Translations under genes and position numbers: made by a program | Assembly: GCF_012584455.1 (NCBI RefSeq) | Contig: NZ_JABAEB010000014.1 | Location: forward strand, 1-64,000 | Direction of reading: 5' to 3' | Origin: Shewanella oncorhynchi | GTDB lineage: Bacteria; Pseudomonadota; Gammaproteobacteria; Enterobacterales; Shewanellaceae | Length of the DNA stretch: 64,000 nucleotides | The notes under the pieces: generated by a model | Databases searched by the model: none | Told to the model about the DNA's origin: nothing | Seen by the model: only the letters and a program-made list of their open reading frames with translations | Shown here: piece after piece, positions 1-8,568 of the stretch | Layout: the number at the start of each line of letters is the position of its first letter | Numbering within the stretch: the stretch's first letter is position 1

Positions 1-1239
1 TCACAGACGGATGGCGTGCCTACGGAAGACACCCCTGCAACAGTGGTGCCTGAGGCGAATGCTGCGCAAGGATACACCGGCCGTAAATGGGAGGTGAGTA
101 GTTCAACACCTGTGAATCTGAGTCAGGGTGCGCAAACGGGCAGCAATTACACCCCAGGACCTAGACGTAATCAGGGGACAACCCCAGATGCAGTGCCGAG
201 TTCAGCGATAGCTCATCCTCGTGGTCCTGTTCCTGCAACGGGTAATGGTTCGCCATCGACGACAGATGATGGCCTGCAAACCGATGCGCCTACAGCAGTC
301 GCAGATACACCAGCTCGTCTGCCTGTCGCGGCGAACACCACAAACACGCCAGTTACGGCACAGACGGATGGCGTGCCTACGGACGACACGCCTGCGACAG
401 TGGTGCCTAATTCGGATGCAGCACAAGGATACACCGGCCGTAAATGGGAGGTGAGTAGTTCAACACCTGTGAATCTGAGTCAGGGTGCGCAAACGGGCAG
501 CAATTACACCCAAGGACCTAGGCGTAATTTGGGGACAACCCCAGATGCAGCGCCGAGTACCGCGACTGGTCATCCTCGTGGTTCCGCGGCTGGCAATGGC
601 AGCGGTACAACCCCACCTGTGATGGGCAACGGTTCGCCATCGGTGGCGGATGTGACTGATGGTGAAGTCGGTGTTGCTGCAACGTTAGTTAATACATTAA
701 CCCCAGTGTCGACTGAGACAGCTGGTCCTGTTATTGCCGCTGAGAGTCAAAAAAGTACTGCTAAACCACAACTTGACCTAGGTAAGATCGAATCGCGCAT
801 AGTAGGTCGAGCGGGGGGACATATTCAACATAGGGTACCTAAGTTCTTAGATCGTCCAGAGGCTGGCACGTTAATGGGATCTTGGCGACCTATACCTGAG
901 TCTTTACGAGGTAAAAAAGATTCTGCTGAATTTGAAGAGTGGCGAAAACAAGATTTAGGTCAGTATTTGAAAAGTTTGAATTCGAAGGTCCTGTTGACTC
1001 AAGGGGCTACCAGTATGCGGGGACAAAATCATTTTGCCGGTAAATTAAATAATTTAAGGGATCGGGCCGAGATTAAGTCGCAGTTAAATCCCGTTAATCG
1101 AATGAATAAATCTGATTACCAGCAAATTTCAGGGTTGGATCTAGTGTCGACTGGACGCTCATATTTACTCGGGACTGCCAGTGGAAAACTGATTGTTACC
1201 TCTCCGATTGTTCGAAGTCATCTGGTTTTAGCGCCTTGA
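1..1239 (+). CDS. Repeat-rich secreted-protein candidate at T3SS locus (5' end outside window)
   Basis: The reading frame is open from base 1, so only the C-terminal ~412 residues are seen and any GTG at position 16 is not a trustworthy start. The visible part has two copies of a 119-residue (357-bp) repeat that are nearly identical at DNA level (about 4-160 and 361-517), each holding GYTGRKWEVSSSTPVNLSQG. The linker is rich in Thr, Pro, Ala and Ser. The last ~165 residues are non-repetitive and more basic. No membrane segment or enzyme motif is visible. It sits just upstream of the sctL-sctV-sctU genes. Family not recognised. By position and architecture it could be a long repeat effector analogous to Vibrio VopV, or less likely a needle-length ruler; both are inferences. 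An AT-rich terminator follows. Confidence 0.75.
   Translation, partial: SQTDGVPTEDTPATVVPEANAAQGYTGRKWEVSSSTPVNLSQGAQTGSNYTPGPRRNQGTTPDAVPSSAIAHPRGPVPATGNGSPSTTDDGLQTDAPTAVADTPARLPVAANTTNTPVTAQTDGVPTDDTPATVVPNSDAAQGYTGRKWEVSSSTPVNLSQGAQTGSNYTQGPRRNLGTTPDAAPSTATGHPRGSAAGNGSGTTPPVMGNGSPSVADVTDGEVGVAATLVNTLTPVSTETAGPVIAAESQKSTAKPQLDLGKIESRIVGRAGGHIQHRVPKFLDRPEAGTLMGSWRPIPESLRGKKDSAEFEEWRKQDLGQYLKSLNSKVLLTQGATSMRGQNHFAGKLNNLRDRAEIKSQLNPVNRMNKSDYQQISGLDLVSTGRSYLLGTASGKLIVTSPIVRSHLVLAP
4..517 (+). repeat. 357-bp direct repeat inside coding sequence
   Basis: Bases ~4-160 and ~361-517 are almost the same sequence, 357 bp (119 codons) apart. The phase is kept, so recombination between copies would change protein length without breaking the frame. 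More copies probably lie to the left of the window edge. Confidence 0.85.
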
Positions 1240-1273
1240 ATCAATAGCTAACCTCCAGACTCTCCATCAATTG

Positions 1274-1316
1274 AAAAGATTAAATCATAAGAGTTCAGGT
1301 TTAATCTTTTTTTTTC
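1274..1316 (+). terminator. AT-rich rho-independent terminator after repeat protein
   Basis: AAAAGATTAAA at 1274-1284 pairs with TTTAATCTTTT at 1300-1310, followed by a T run. It lies between the repeat-protein stop and the sctL-like gene and suggests separate transcription units. Confidence 0.6.
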
Positions 1317-1364
1317 TTTTGTAGTGAGATTTAAGGATTTAGTAAGCTTAAATTCTAAACCAGA

Positions 1365-1973
1365 ATGAGGTATGTCTTGTATATAGAAATCAATTCATTG
1401 CATCGATTAGTTCCACAGATTGCATTTAAGAAAGAGCGTCACTCAAACGTAATAAAGAAGTCTGATCTTCTTATTTATAACGAGGCTAAGGCGTTATTAT
1501 CTGCTTTAGAAGAGAGAGTCGAGCAATACCAGCAAATGCTTGAAGAGCAAGTGGTGCAACTGATCGAGGAGAAAGAGCAGGCGCTCAATCTTCACGCTAA
1601 TAATTTATATAATGAGATAGAAGAAGAATTTCAGGTTAATCAAGAGCGTTGGTTTGACGAAGCCAATCAACAGCTTGTCGATATTGTTGAAGAACAGTAT
1701 CAAAGTCTTAGTTTGTTGAAAGATGAATTGAAAAACCGACTCGCTGAAACCGTAAAATTGCGTTTAACAGAACTGAGTCTTAATGAGTATTTAATCGGAC
1801 ATCTTGTGGACTTACTCCATGCTGAAATAGACGATCAGGCAAGACATTTGTCTGTAGAGCATACCTATGTCAATGGATTCGCCGTGCTGACGATAGAGAA
1901 TGACGACAAGATTATTAGCATAGAAACTCAGTCGATTGTTGAAGCACTACGGACTAGCTTGGAGACGGTATGA
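1365..1973 (+). CDS. sctL: SctL/FliH-like T3SS stator protein
   Basis: 202 residues, soluble, very rich in Glu, Gln and Leu. Residues ~40-140 are predicted coiled coil, followed by an alpha/beta C-terminal part. This is the usual layout of SctL (YscL/FliH), the stator that links the T3SS ATPase to the cytoplasmic ring. The call rests on this shape and on the position: its stop overlaps the start of sctV (ATGA at 1970-1973), so the two are translationally coupled. No lone motif proves it. The start is ATG 1365 without a strong ribosome binding site; a later start is possible since the first ~25 residues look unlike the rest. It could also be another coiled-coil T3SS accessory protein. Confidence 0.6.
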   Translation: MRYVLYIEINSLHRLVPQIAFKKERHSNVIKKSDLLIYNEAKALLSALEERVEQYQQMLEEQVVQLIEEKEQALNLHANNLYNEIEEEFQVNQERWFDEANQQLVDIVEEQYQSLSLLKDELKNRLAETVKLRLTELSLNEYLIGHLVDLLHAEIDDQARHLSVEHTYVNGFAVLTIENDDKIISIETQSIVEALRTSLETV

Positions 1974-3853
1974 TTAAGCGTCTTCGTCGGTTTCCTATCA
2001 AGTTTAATCCCAGCAGTGTGATTATCGCATTTGCGTTGCCAACTATTATTTTGTTCACCCTTCCCGGAGTGGTGATCGATCTGTTTATTTTAATTAGTTT
2101 TATTAGTTCAGTGTTGCTGCTGGTTATCATGCTTGAGAATGATCAACCTCTAATGGTGACATTTTTACCAACGGTCGTATTGTTACTGACGACCTTTCGC
2201 TTGTTATTGTCTATCGCAACGACCCGAAACATTATTGCGAATGAAGATGTAGGTAATGTGATTGAAACCGTGGGGGAGTTTGTGATGGGAGGGAACCTTA
2301 TTTCAGGGTTACTCATCTTTATCATTATCACCATAGTGCAATTTTTAGTTGTTACCAAAGGTGGCGAAAGGGTCGCGGAAGTGGGGGCCAGATTCTCTCT
2401 GGATGCCTTACCTGGTAGACAAATGACGATTGACGGCGATTTAAAAAGCGGTCTTATTACAGGTGAACAAGCACAAAAGTTACGCTCTGATTTAAGCACC
2501 GAAAATCGGCTATTTGGTTCGCTTGATGGGGCAATGAAATTCGTCAAAGGTGACGCTATTGCTGGTATTTTGATCAGCTTGGTTAACCTGTTTGGTGGCA
2601 TTTATGTGGGGGTTAATCAGTTTGATCTCTCGCTATCTGAAAGTGTTAGCCGATTCTCTGTACTGACGATAGGTGATGGTCTTGTCTCGCAGATCCCCAG
2701 CTTATTGTTATCAATCGCTTGCGGTGTGTATCTCACGCGTATTAAAGGGGATGAAGAATCTAGTTCATTTATGGGGCAGATGGCAAAGCAGGTTAGCCGT
2801 TTTTGGAAAAGCCTGTTAGTTATTGGAGCCTTGATTTTACTACTCGGTCTACTCAGTCCAAGTCTGTTCTATGTGTGTATGACGTTATTTATCTTATGTA
2901 CACTGTCAGCGTTCTTACTGTGGCGAGTGCAAGGCAAGCCAAAAACTGTCGTAAATACAGGCATTGCCGGCAGTGGACTATATGAATCTCTTACATTTGT
3001 GCTAAGGGAACATCAGCATTGCACCCTAGTAGAAACTAGTCTTGTACAGATTGAAAAAGCACTTTGGGGCCAAGCCCTCGGCGCCCCTATTATCACAGTA
3101 GATGAGCAACTTACTGTTGATATAGAAGTTCATATTTCGGGTATTCGTATTTATAGCTTCTCACATGATGAGTCTGCAGAGCTAATCGAAGTACTTGGGG
3201 ACGAAATTTTTGTTAGCGATGCTGCCACCCAAAATATCGCTACGATTGTGCAATATTTTTTACGGAAATGCTTAGTTGAAAAGTATAATCTTCAATACAC
3301 CAGCAATATTATTGAAGGACTTGCAAGCCAAAGTGAAGTGATTAAAAACGAAATCGACTCGGCACTTGGTTTGAACCGTGTCCATGATGTGATTAAAGAA
3401 ATGATCCGTGCTCGCGAGTTTTATCTCGATAGGGTGACTTTCTTTGAGGCATTAATTTATTGGTCTCGTATCGATAATGAGTCTAAAAATTGGCTCAATC
3501 GGATTCGAAATCAAGCAAGATATGAAATCACCTCACGTTTAATGAATTCTGAGGGAAAAATCTATGTTGCGCTGTTGAGTTCTGAACTAACCGAGTGCAT
3601 TGAAACCTTTGTCATGGGAGAGAGTGAGGATTTAGATAGCCTAATTGAGCTTCAGTCAGCATTACGCCAGGAAGTTCTGCGAATGACCTCACTATATGGA
3701 AGTAAGCCGACTTTAGTTGTGAACGATAATGAAATTAATTCGGTTAAATCTTTCTTCCAGCAGGTGGTATCAACTATTTCAGTATGTAGCCATGGTGATA
3801 TAGCTGATCCAAGTTGTGTTGTGAGTTCCGAACCACTACAAGTTTTGATCTAA
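1970..3853 (+). CDS. sctV: SctV (FlhA/InvA/LcrD family) T3SS export gate
   Basis: 627 residues. SctV forms the nonameric inner-membrane export gate. Hydrophobic segments fill residues ~15-130 and ~195-310, giving about seven to eight membrane passes. Between them lies the conserved cytoplasmic loop with RFSLDALPGRQMTIDGDL and FVKGDAIAGI, which are hallmarks of the FHIPEP family. Residues ~330-627 form the cytoplasmic ring domain. The start overlaps the sctL stop by four bases and sctU begins four bases after the stop, so this is one operon. The length is a little under the usual ~690. Confidence 0.96.
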   Translation: MIKRLRRFPIKFNPSSVIIAFALPTIILFTLPGVVIDLFILISFISSVLLLVIMLENDQPLMVTFLPTVVLLLTTFRLLLSIATTRNIIANEDVGNVIETVGEFVMGGNLISGLLIFIIITIVQFLVVTKGGERVAEVGARFSLDALPGRQMTIDGDLKSGLITGEQAQKLRSDLSTENRLFGSLDGAMKFVKGDAIAGILISLVNLFGGIYVGVNQFDLSLSESVSRFSVLTIGDGLVSQIPSLLLSIACGVYLTRIKGDEESSSFMGQMAKQVSRFWKSLLVIGALILLLGLLSPSLFYVCMTLFILCTLSAFLLWRVQGKPKTVVNTGIAGSGLYESLTFVLREHQHCTLVETSLVQIEKALWGQALGAPIITVDEQLTVDIEVHISGIRIYSFSHDESAELIEVLGDEIFVSDAATQNIATIVQYFLRKCLVEKYNLQYTSNIIEGLASQSEVIKNEIDSALGLNRVHDVIKEMIRAREFYLDRVTFFEALIYWSRIDNESKNWLNRIRNQARYEITSRLMNSEGKIYVALLSSELTECIETFVMGESEDLDSLIELQSALRQEVLRMTSLYGSKPTLVVNDNEINSVKSFFQQVVSTISVCSHGDIADPSCVVSSEPLQVLI

Positions 3854-3857
3854 ATTT

Positions 3858-4904
3858 ATGTCAAACGAATCAACTGAACCCAAAAAATATCCGCCAACGG
3901 AGAAGAAGCTTCGGGAGTTAAGAAAAAAAGGTCAGTTTCCAAAAACTGAACTAGCAGAACCGACTATGGAGTTAGTGGTATTTGCAGTGATATTTATTGG
4001 TACAGTTTATTTTATTTTTGATTCGTCAAATGATTGGTTTGAGGTAATGTTATATGCAGATATACAGACAGGCTTAGACATTATTTACAGTGTGATTGCG
4101 TGGGGTATATTCATACTGCTAATGATTAAGCTCGTCATGGCAGCTATTAGTTGGGTAATGCTAAATAAGAATGTTATTAATACTGAGTCATTAGGTCTTA
4201 AAATGGAAAAGATTAGCCCAGTTACTGGGGCTAAAAATATATTTGGCATTGAGGCAATATCCCGTTCATTACGTAAGGTGCTAGAGTTAACGTTTTTGTT
4301 GTTTTTGCTTAAATATGTTTTTGATATTGGTGGCGCAGAATTAACTAGGTTGGCACAAATAAACAATGTGTCATACTTTATTTATAATCTAATGCTGTAT
4401 GTGGGTTTGGTTTCCTTATTATTTTTTGTTTATGGCGTAAGTTTAGGTTGTGTAGATTTTATGGCTGAGAGTTATCACTTTAATCATAAAAACCGTATGA
4501 CGTTTACTGAAATGAAAAATGAAATGAAAGAAACTGAAGGCTCGCCAGAAATGAAGTCTGAACGCAAACGGCAAATGCGAGAAGTCATGGATGCGCCAAT
4601 GACTAAAGGGCGTACACCAACTTTTGCTATTGCAAATCCTACGCATATCTTAGTGCCTATTTGCTATGACTGCATGATAGATAAAGTCCCTGTCGTGCTC
4701 AAGATTACAACTGAATCATTTGCATTGGATGAACGCCGTAGATTAGAGGCGCTTAATATTCCTATTTTGGAACATATAGGGCTTGCAAGGGCATTCTATA
4801 AAAGTATGCGTACTGGTGAAGACTATATTCCTAAAGAGTTTTACCGCCATATCGCTTTTATTCTCTTAGAATTAAATAAGCAGGAAAGTGCAAAAAATGT
4901 TTAG
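3858..4904 (+). CDS. sctU: SctU (FlhB/YscU family) T3SS switch protein
   Basis: 348 residues. It has the expected four membrane segments within residues ~40-200 and a cytoplasmic C-terminal domain with the self-cleavage motif NPTH at residues 260-263. The conserved linker KETEGSPEMKSERKR lies just before it. Cleavage between Asn and Pro switches export from early to late substrates. N-terminal TEPKKYPPTEKKLRELRKKG is also typical. It follows sctV after 4 bp and overlaps the next gene by 8 bp. The sctR, sctS and sctT genes that normally precede sctU are not here; sctV takes that place. Confidence 0.96.
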   Translation: MSNESTEPKKYPPTEKKLRELRKKGQFPKTELAEPTMELVVFAVIFIGTVYFIFDSSNDWFEVMLYADIQTGLDIIYSVIAWGIFILLMIKLVMAAISWVMLNKNVINTESLGLKMEKISPVTGAKNIFGIEAISRSLRKVLELTFLLFLLKYVFDIGGAELTRLAQINNVSYFIYNLMLYVGLVSLLFFVYGVSLGCVDFMAESYHFNHKNRMTFTEMKNEMKETEGSPEMKSERKRQMREVMDAPMTKGRTPTFAIANPTHILVPICYDCMIDKVPVVLKITTESFALDERRRLEALNIPILEHIGLARAFYKSMRTGEDYIPKEFYRHIAFILLELNKQESAKNV

Positions 4905-5739
4905 AAATTGGCTTTGGATAGGGGTGATAGTTGGACTCACTTCATGTGCCCAGAATGTGAAAGATGATTCAATAATATGGGATCATGAGTGGAAACAAGA
5001 TATTTATAATTTACTGTTTTCTGAGATTGATGATGTAGATCATCTACGTTATTGGGTAAAGAGAATACCTGAATATGTAGATGGTTCACCGCATCAAACG
5101 ACATGTATTGAAGTTTCTACGCCTTCTCATCCAAGTAGGCTCTATCTCGCTAATTTACATACCTATGCGTTAAGCGAGGTAAGCAGTTGTCAAGGTGACT
5201 ATTGGCTCTATTCAAATCTTATTAATGTAGTGAATGGTAATAAATTTTCTGGCAGTGACCGTTCAACTGTAGCTGATACCGGTCGATCTATAGCGGGTGA
5301 TCGTTGGAGTTCGGACGATGGGAAATATTGGATAGTAGACGATAAATCATCATGCGCATTAGATAATATATTCGATATTTGTCGTACTCAGTCTAAACAC
5401 GTACGTTTAGTATTTAATGAGCTATTTATGGTGAATGAATCAGCTCTGACACCAGATGGTAGAAATATGTTGGTTCGCATGATTGAAGATCTGCGTGGAA
5501 AGCCAATAGAAAGCATATTGGTTTATGGCATTGCTGATTCATCAGGAGCTTATGAGAGTAATCGACGTCTAGCTGATGCGCGCGCTAAAAGCGTGAAATA
5601 CTTTTTACAAACTGAAGGTATGAGAAATACGCCCATTTTTTTACGCGGTAGTGTTGAAAATGGTTTACCAACTGCTGAACAGCGTATTACTCAGCGCCGC
5701 TTTATGATTGAGATGAAGTTTAATTACGATGAAAAATAA
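4897..5739 (+). CDS. OmpA-domain lipoprotein encoded in the T3SS operon
   Basis: 280 residues from ATG 4897, chosen because AGGAA at 4882-4886 is 10 nt upstream; the GTG at 4888 is too close. The N-terminus is a lipoprotein signal (WIGVIVGLTSC, lipobox Cys near residue 17). Residues ~172-280 form an OmpA-like peptidoglycan-binding domain with the pattern SNRRLADARAKSVKYFL and C-terminal QRITQRRFMIEMKF. The middle part (~20-170) is unfamiliar and has several cysteines. It overlaps sctU by 8 bp, so it is part of the operon. An outer-membrane lipoprotein bound to peptidoglycan could anchor the secretion apparatus to the cell wall or act as a pilotin-like partner; that role is inferred. Confidence 0.85.
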   Translation: MFRNWLWIGVIVGLTSCAQNVKDDSIIWDHEWKQDIYNLLFSEIDDVDHLRYWVKRIPEYVDGSPHQTTCIEVSTPSHPSRLYLANLHTYALSEVSSCQGDYWLYSNLINVVNGNKFSGSDRSTVADTGRSIAGDRWSSDDGKYWIVDDKSSCALDNIFDICRTQSKHVRLVFNELFMVNESALTPDGRNMLVRMIEDLRGKPIESILVYGIADSSGAYESNRRLADARAKSVKYFLQTEGMRNTPIFLRGSVENGLPTAEQRITQRRFMIEMKFNYDEK

Positions 5740-6124
5740 AAAATTTACCTTATTTATAATGGAATTTACTCACTTAGTGCAAGCTTCAAGCCTATCGCTA
5801 GATGAACACCAAGCATTATTGTGTCATTTTGGTGATGTAAGCTGCCGCATTGAAGATGGTGCTCGCGTTGGTCTTGCTAACACTATCTTGATTATGGTTG
5901 AACTCGATATTGAGCATTTCCCTGCAGATACTGCGTTAAAGATAAATGCTAATTTTTCATTAACATCGGGTGGATATATTGCTAAGTTTAAGTCGAATGA
6001 TTATTTCTATGTGCGTAATATGCCTTTACCGGACCATCCTCAAGGTTTATTAAAAGCGTTGAGTGATACTGTGAGTATTGCAAATACATTGAGACAAGAG
6101 TTGAACTTGCATGTGGTTAGTTGA
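5729..6124 (+). CDS. T3SS chaperone-like small protein
   Basis: 131 residues, or 121 if ATG 5759 is used; neither start has a clear ribosome binding site, but ATG 5729 overlaps the previous stop by 11 bp, allowing coupling. The protein is small and mildly acidic with alternating strands and a C-terminal helix (LLKALSDTVSIANTLRQEL). This is the general shape of CesT/SycE class I T3SS chaperones, which bind effector N-termini in the cytosol. It overlaps the following sctD-like gene by 14 bp. The family call is by shape and position only. Confidence 0.5.
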   Translation: MKNKKFTLFIMEFTHLVQASSLSLDEHQALLCHFGDVSCRIEDGARVGLANTILIMVELDIEHFPADTALKINANFSLTSGGYIAKFKSNDYFYVRNMPLPDHPQGLLKALSDTVSIANTLRQELNLHVVS

Positions 6125-7115
6125 ATTCGTTGATGGCCACCTGCATGGCGTAATATTACCAGTCGAACCAAAACTAGTTATTACAGGGTCAAATAAAGAT
6201 ATAGATGCAGAAACGCTTTATGTTCCAGAAATTTTGCCTGTAAGTACTCGTTGGGAGTTTTGCAATGATAAAAATATCATCTGTATTAGAGGATCAAGAA
6301 AAAACGATCGATTAAAAAAACTGAAGTCAGGCCGTATCTATTGCTTAAGAGGCATAGCCTTTTTTGTTTATCAAGAAGGTAAACGTAAACCACAATGGTT
6401 AAGCTATCTAGCACGAAAATATCAAGCACTCATTATGTTAACTTTGTTGCTTAATGCTGGATTGGGTCTAGGTATGTGGATGGTATATCAAGCTAACCAG
6501 TACACGCAAATTGCAGAACACTTAACTCAACTCAATGGTAGTTACGTTAAGAATGGCAAGCTTAAGGTGCCCAATAGCGCCTCCTTTTTGTTGTTGCCTG
6601 AGGCTTTGCAAGCAAATGCTGAGATTGTTGAAGCAAATAATTTGCAAATTCTCTCACAACCTGTTGTGGAATTAGTCTCAAGCGATTCGAAGCAGCCTGT
6701 TAGTTATAAGGTAATAAATAAAGTCGATCGTGATCAAATCCAGGTTGAGACCTTTGAAACTGATAATCGAGTTATGGCTGTGTTAGGTGAATATGGTTTG
6801 TCGTTTAATAAGATAAATGATACTTGGTTTGTCAATGATAACGCCAAAGCTGCAATTGTGCTAAGAGCTAATGGGCTACAGGATATTATCCCATCCGTTT
6901 CAGTTAGGAATGATAGCACTCAAGTTATTGATAATGCCAACTTTCCATATTCAATCTTTTACTCATCGACATCAAGAGGGTATTTATATGACGACAAGTA
7001 TCGGTATTGGGTTGGTAGTAATGTACCACTTCTAGGCGTGATTCAGTCTATTTCACGTAATAAGGTCATTTTTAAAGACAGTAATCAAATACGCGTTTAT
7101 TTTATTCAACAATAA
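6111..7115 (+). CDS. sctD: SctD-like T3SS inner-membrane ring protein
   Basis: 334 residues. Residues 1-~100 form a cytoplasmic beta-rich region like the FHA-type domain of SctD. One membrane segment lies at ~105-126 (ALIMLTLLLNAGLGLGMWMV). The remaining ~200 residues are periplasmic with repeated strand-helix modules. This is the layout of YscD/PrgH/EscD, the outer of the two inner-membrane T3SS rings. The start ATG overlaps the upstream chaperone-like gene by 14 bp. Sequence similarity to known SctD is low by eye, so the assignment leans on topology and operon position. Confidence 0.65.
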   Translation: MWLVEFVDGHLHGVILPVEPKLVITGSNKDIDAETLYVPEILPVSTRWEFCNDKNIICIRGSRKNDRLKKLKSGRIYCLRGIAFFVYQEGKRKPQWLSYLARKYQALIMLTLLLNAGLGLGMWMVYQANQYTQIAEHLTQLNGSYVKNGKLKVPNSASFLLLPEALQANAEIVEANNLQILSQPVVELVSSDSKQPVSYKVINKVDRDQIQVETFETDNRVMAVLGEYGLSFNKINDTWFVNDNAKAAIVLRANGLQDIIPSVSVRNDSTQVIDNANFPYSIFYSSTSRGYLYDDKYRYWVGSNVPLLGVIQSISRNKVIFKDSNQIRVYFIQQ

Positions 7116-7128
7116 TAGGAAAACTCAT

Positions 7129-7776
7129 ATGGCAGACATCCAAGCTAGATCTATGACCAACGTTATTTCCGCGCCTGAGACAGAGGCTAAGACTAAGTCT
7201 CAGGCGTTCGAATTAGCTTTGAGCCAGCTTCCCATCGCAACTAAAGCGGTTAAAGCATCATCTTCAAACTATTTATTTTCAGCGGGCAATCGAGACCCGT
7301 TGAGTTTGATTGATACAATTCTTTCAAAATATATTTCAGAACAGACAAAAAGTGCTGAAGCTAAAGCCGACAATATTTCATTAAAGTCAGAGGCCATTGC
7401 TGAAATTAACCGCCTATGGGGGTTAATTATGAGTGATAGATTACCTAACACTAAACCTGGTGATGATAAAAGCACTAAGTTAAATGGAGGCAGTGCAGCG
7501 GGATTTTTGAGTCAAATAGACGACATCATTAAAACTAAACTTGGCAATCCTCAGGGCGTTGGAGAGATCGCGGGTACTGATTGGAGCACTAAAAACGTAA
7601 CTTATGATCAACTCCAATCCATGAATGCAACTATGACAGCATATTGTGACACCATCCAAGTCGATTTAGATACTGAGCAACAAAAGTTTAAAAATACGAT
7701 GACAGAAATTACCTCAGCTCAAGAAGAGATCCGTGATGTCCGTCGCTCAATTATTTCTATTTCTCAGGGAGGCTAA
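7129..7776 (+). CDS. EspA/SseB-like T3SS filament or tip protein
   Basis: 215 residues without signal peptide or membrane segment; helices at both ends. The C-terminus NTMTEITSAQEEIRDVRRSI followed by ISISQGG lines up by eye with the C-terminus of E. coli EspA (TSARSDM...TISGISLGK, from memory), the helix that packs into the secreted EspA filament. An N-terminal helix (~60-95) would form the coiled-coil partner. EspA and SseB build the sheath extending from the needle in Esc/SPI-2 type systems. AGG is 7-10 nt before the ATG. It is in the operon after sctD and directly before the SPOA gene. It could also be another translocon component. Confidence 0.55.
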   Translation: MADIQARSMTNVISAPETEAKTKSQAFELALSQLPIATKAVKASSSNYLFSAGNRDPLSLIDTILSKYISEQTKSAEAKADNISLKSEAIAEINRLWGLIMSDRLPNTKPGDDKSTKLNGGSAAGFLSQIDDIIKTKLGNPQGVGEIAGTDWSTKNVTYDQLQSMNATMTAYCDTIQVDLDTEQQKFKNTMTEITSAQEEIRDVRRSIISISQGG

Positions 7777-7995
7777 ATGATGCGCATCGCGATAGATGTT
7801 GTTATTGCAAATTGCACTATGACATTGGATGAACTTAATCATTTACAAACCAGTCAAATTAAGCCAGTAAACGACTTTGTTCAATCTGAAGTATTATTAA
7901 AAAGTGGTAATGAACTGATAGCAACAGGGACACTGATTAAAGTTGATGATCTGTTTTATGTTTCAATTGAACAAGTAAATAATATTAGTCAATGA
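7777..7995 (+). CDS. sctQ: Stand-alone SPOA domain, SctQ-C/FliN-like
   Basis: 72 residues starting at the base after the previous stop (TAAATG). The pattern CTMTLDELNHLQTSQIKPV, then VLLKSGNELIATGTLIKVDD and FYVSIEQV, fits the SPOA fold of FliN and the C-terminal part of SctQ: strand, TL-x-EL, hydrophobic core, G-x-L turn, final strand. This domain forms the sorting platform pods of the T3SS. Normally it is the end of a ~300-residue SctQ; here it is a complete small gene. Short SctQ-C products are known from Yersinia and Salmonella but come from internal starts. The last gene of this operon. Confidence 0.75.
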   Translation: MMRIAIDVVIANCTMTLDELNHLQTSQIKPVNDFVQSEVLLKSGNELIATGTLIKVDDLFYVSIEQVNNISQ

Positions 7996-8568
7996 TTTTC
8001 AATTGTAAGTTAGCATTTTGTGGTTATAAAATATAATTATATTTCATAACAGTTTTAATCTGTATTTTACTAGGCTAAGTACATCTTTGTATTTGGATGT
8101 TTTAGTTATGTTTTTGGTTGCTCTGTAATGTAGTTATTTTATTGCGCCTACTAAAATAGGCGCAATAATGATTTATATTTTTAATTGTCGTTAATTTAAA
8201 AGTGATTTGAAATTGAAGCGACTCATTAGAGTTAATAATATTTTTCGTGCCTTTTGGTTTGGATTAACTTCAATATTAAATTCATGCCTATGTGCAGGGT
8301 AAAAATATTTACTCATACCAAATTTAGTTGACCACTACATGTAGATATAAAATCTGGCCATAACAAGCCATTAGAAAAACTTCCATTGTGATATTATTTT
8401 GAGGAAAGCATTATTTTTAATTTTTCAATTGCAAGCAGGATGAAAATCGAGTCAAAAAATAGCTAGGATTTGTTAGAAGTTGGTTTACCCATTTAGCTAG
8501 AATAACATAAATAATCTGCACTATTACCAATAGGATGCGAGTTTATAACTTTAAGGATAAAACTAATT
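7996..8568. other. 573-bp AT-rich intergenic region
   Basis: No credible gene on either strand. It contains the terminator at 8141-8166 and presumably the promoter of the chemoreceptor gene. Base composition is strongly AT-rich, like the T3SS genes. Confidence 0.7.
8141..8166. terminator. Perfect 10-bp stem hairpin ending the T3SS operon
   Basis: ATTGCGCCTA (8141-8150) and TAGGCGCAAT (8157-8166) pair perfectly around a 6-nt loop. A T-rich stretch lies on the upstream side and an AATGATTTATATTTTT tail downstream. It is the most stable structure in the AT-rich gap. Confidence 0.6.
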
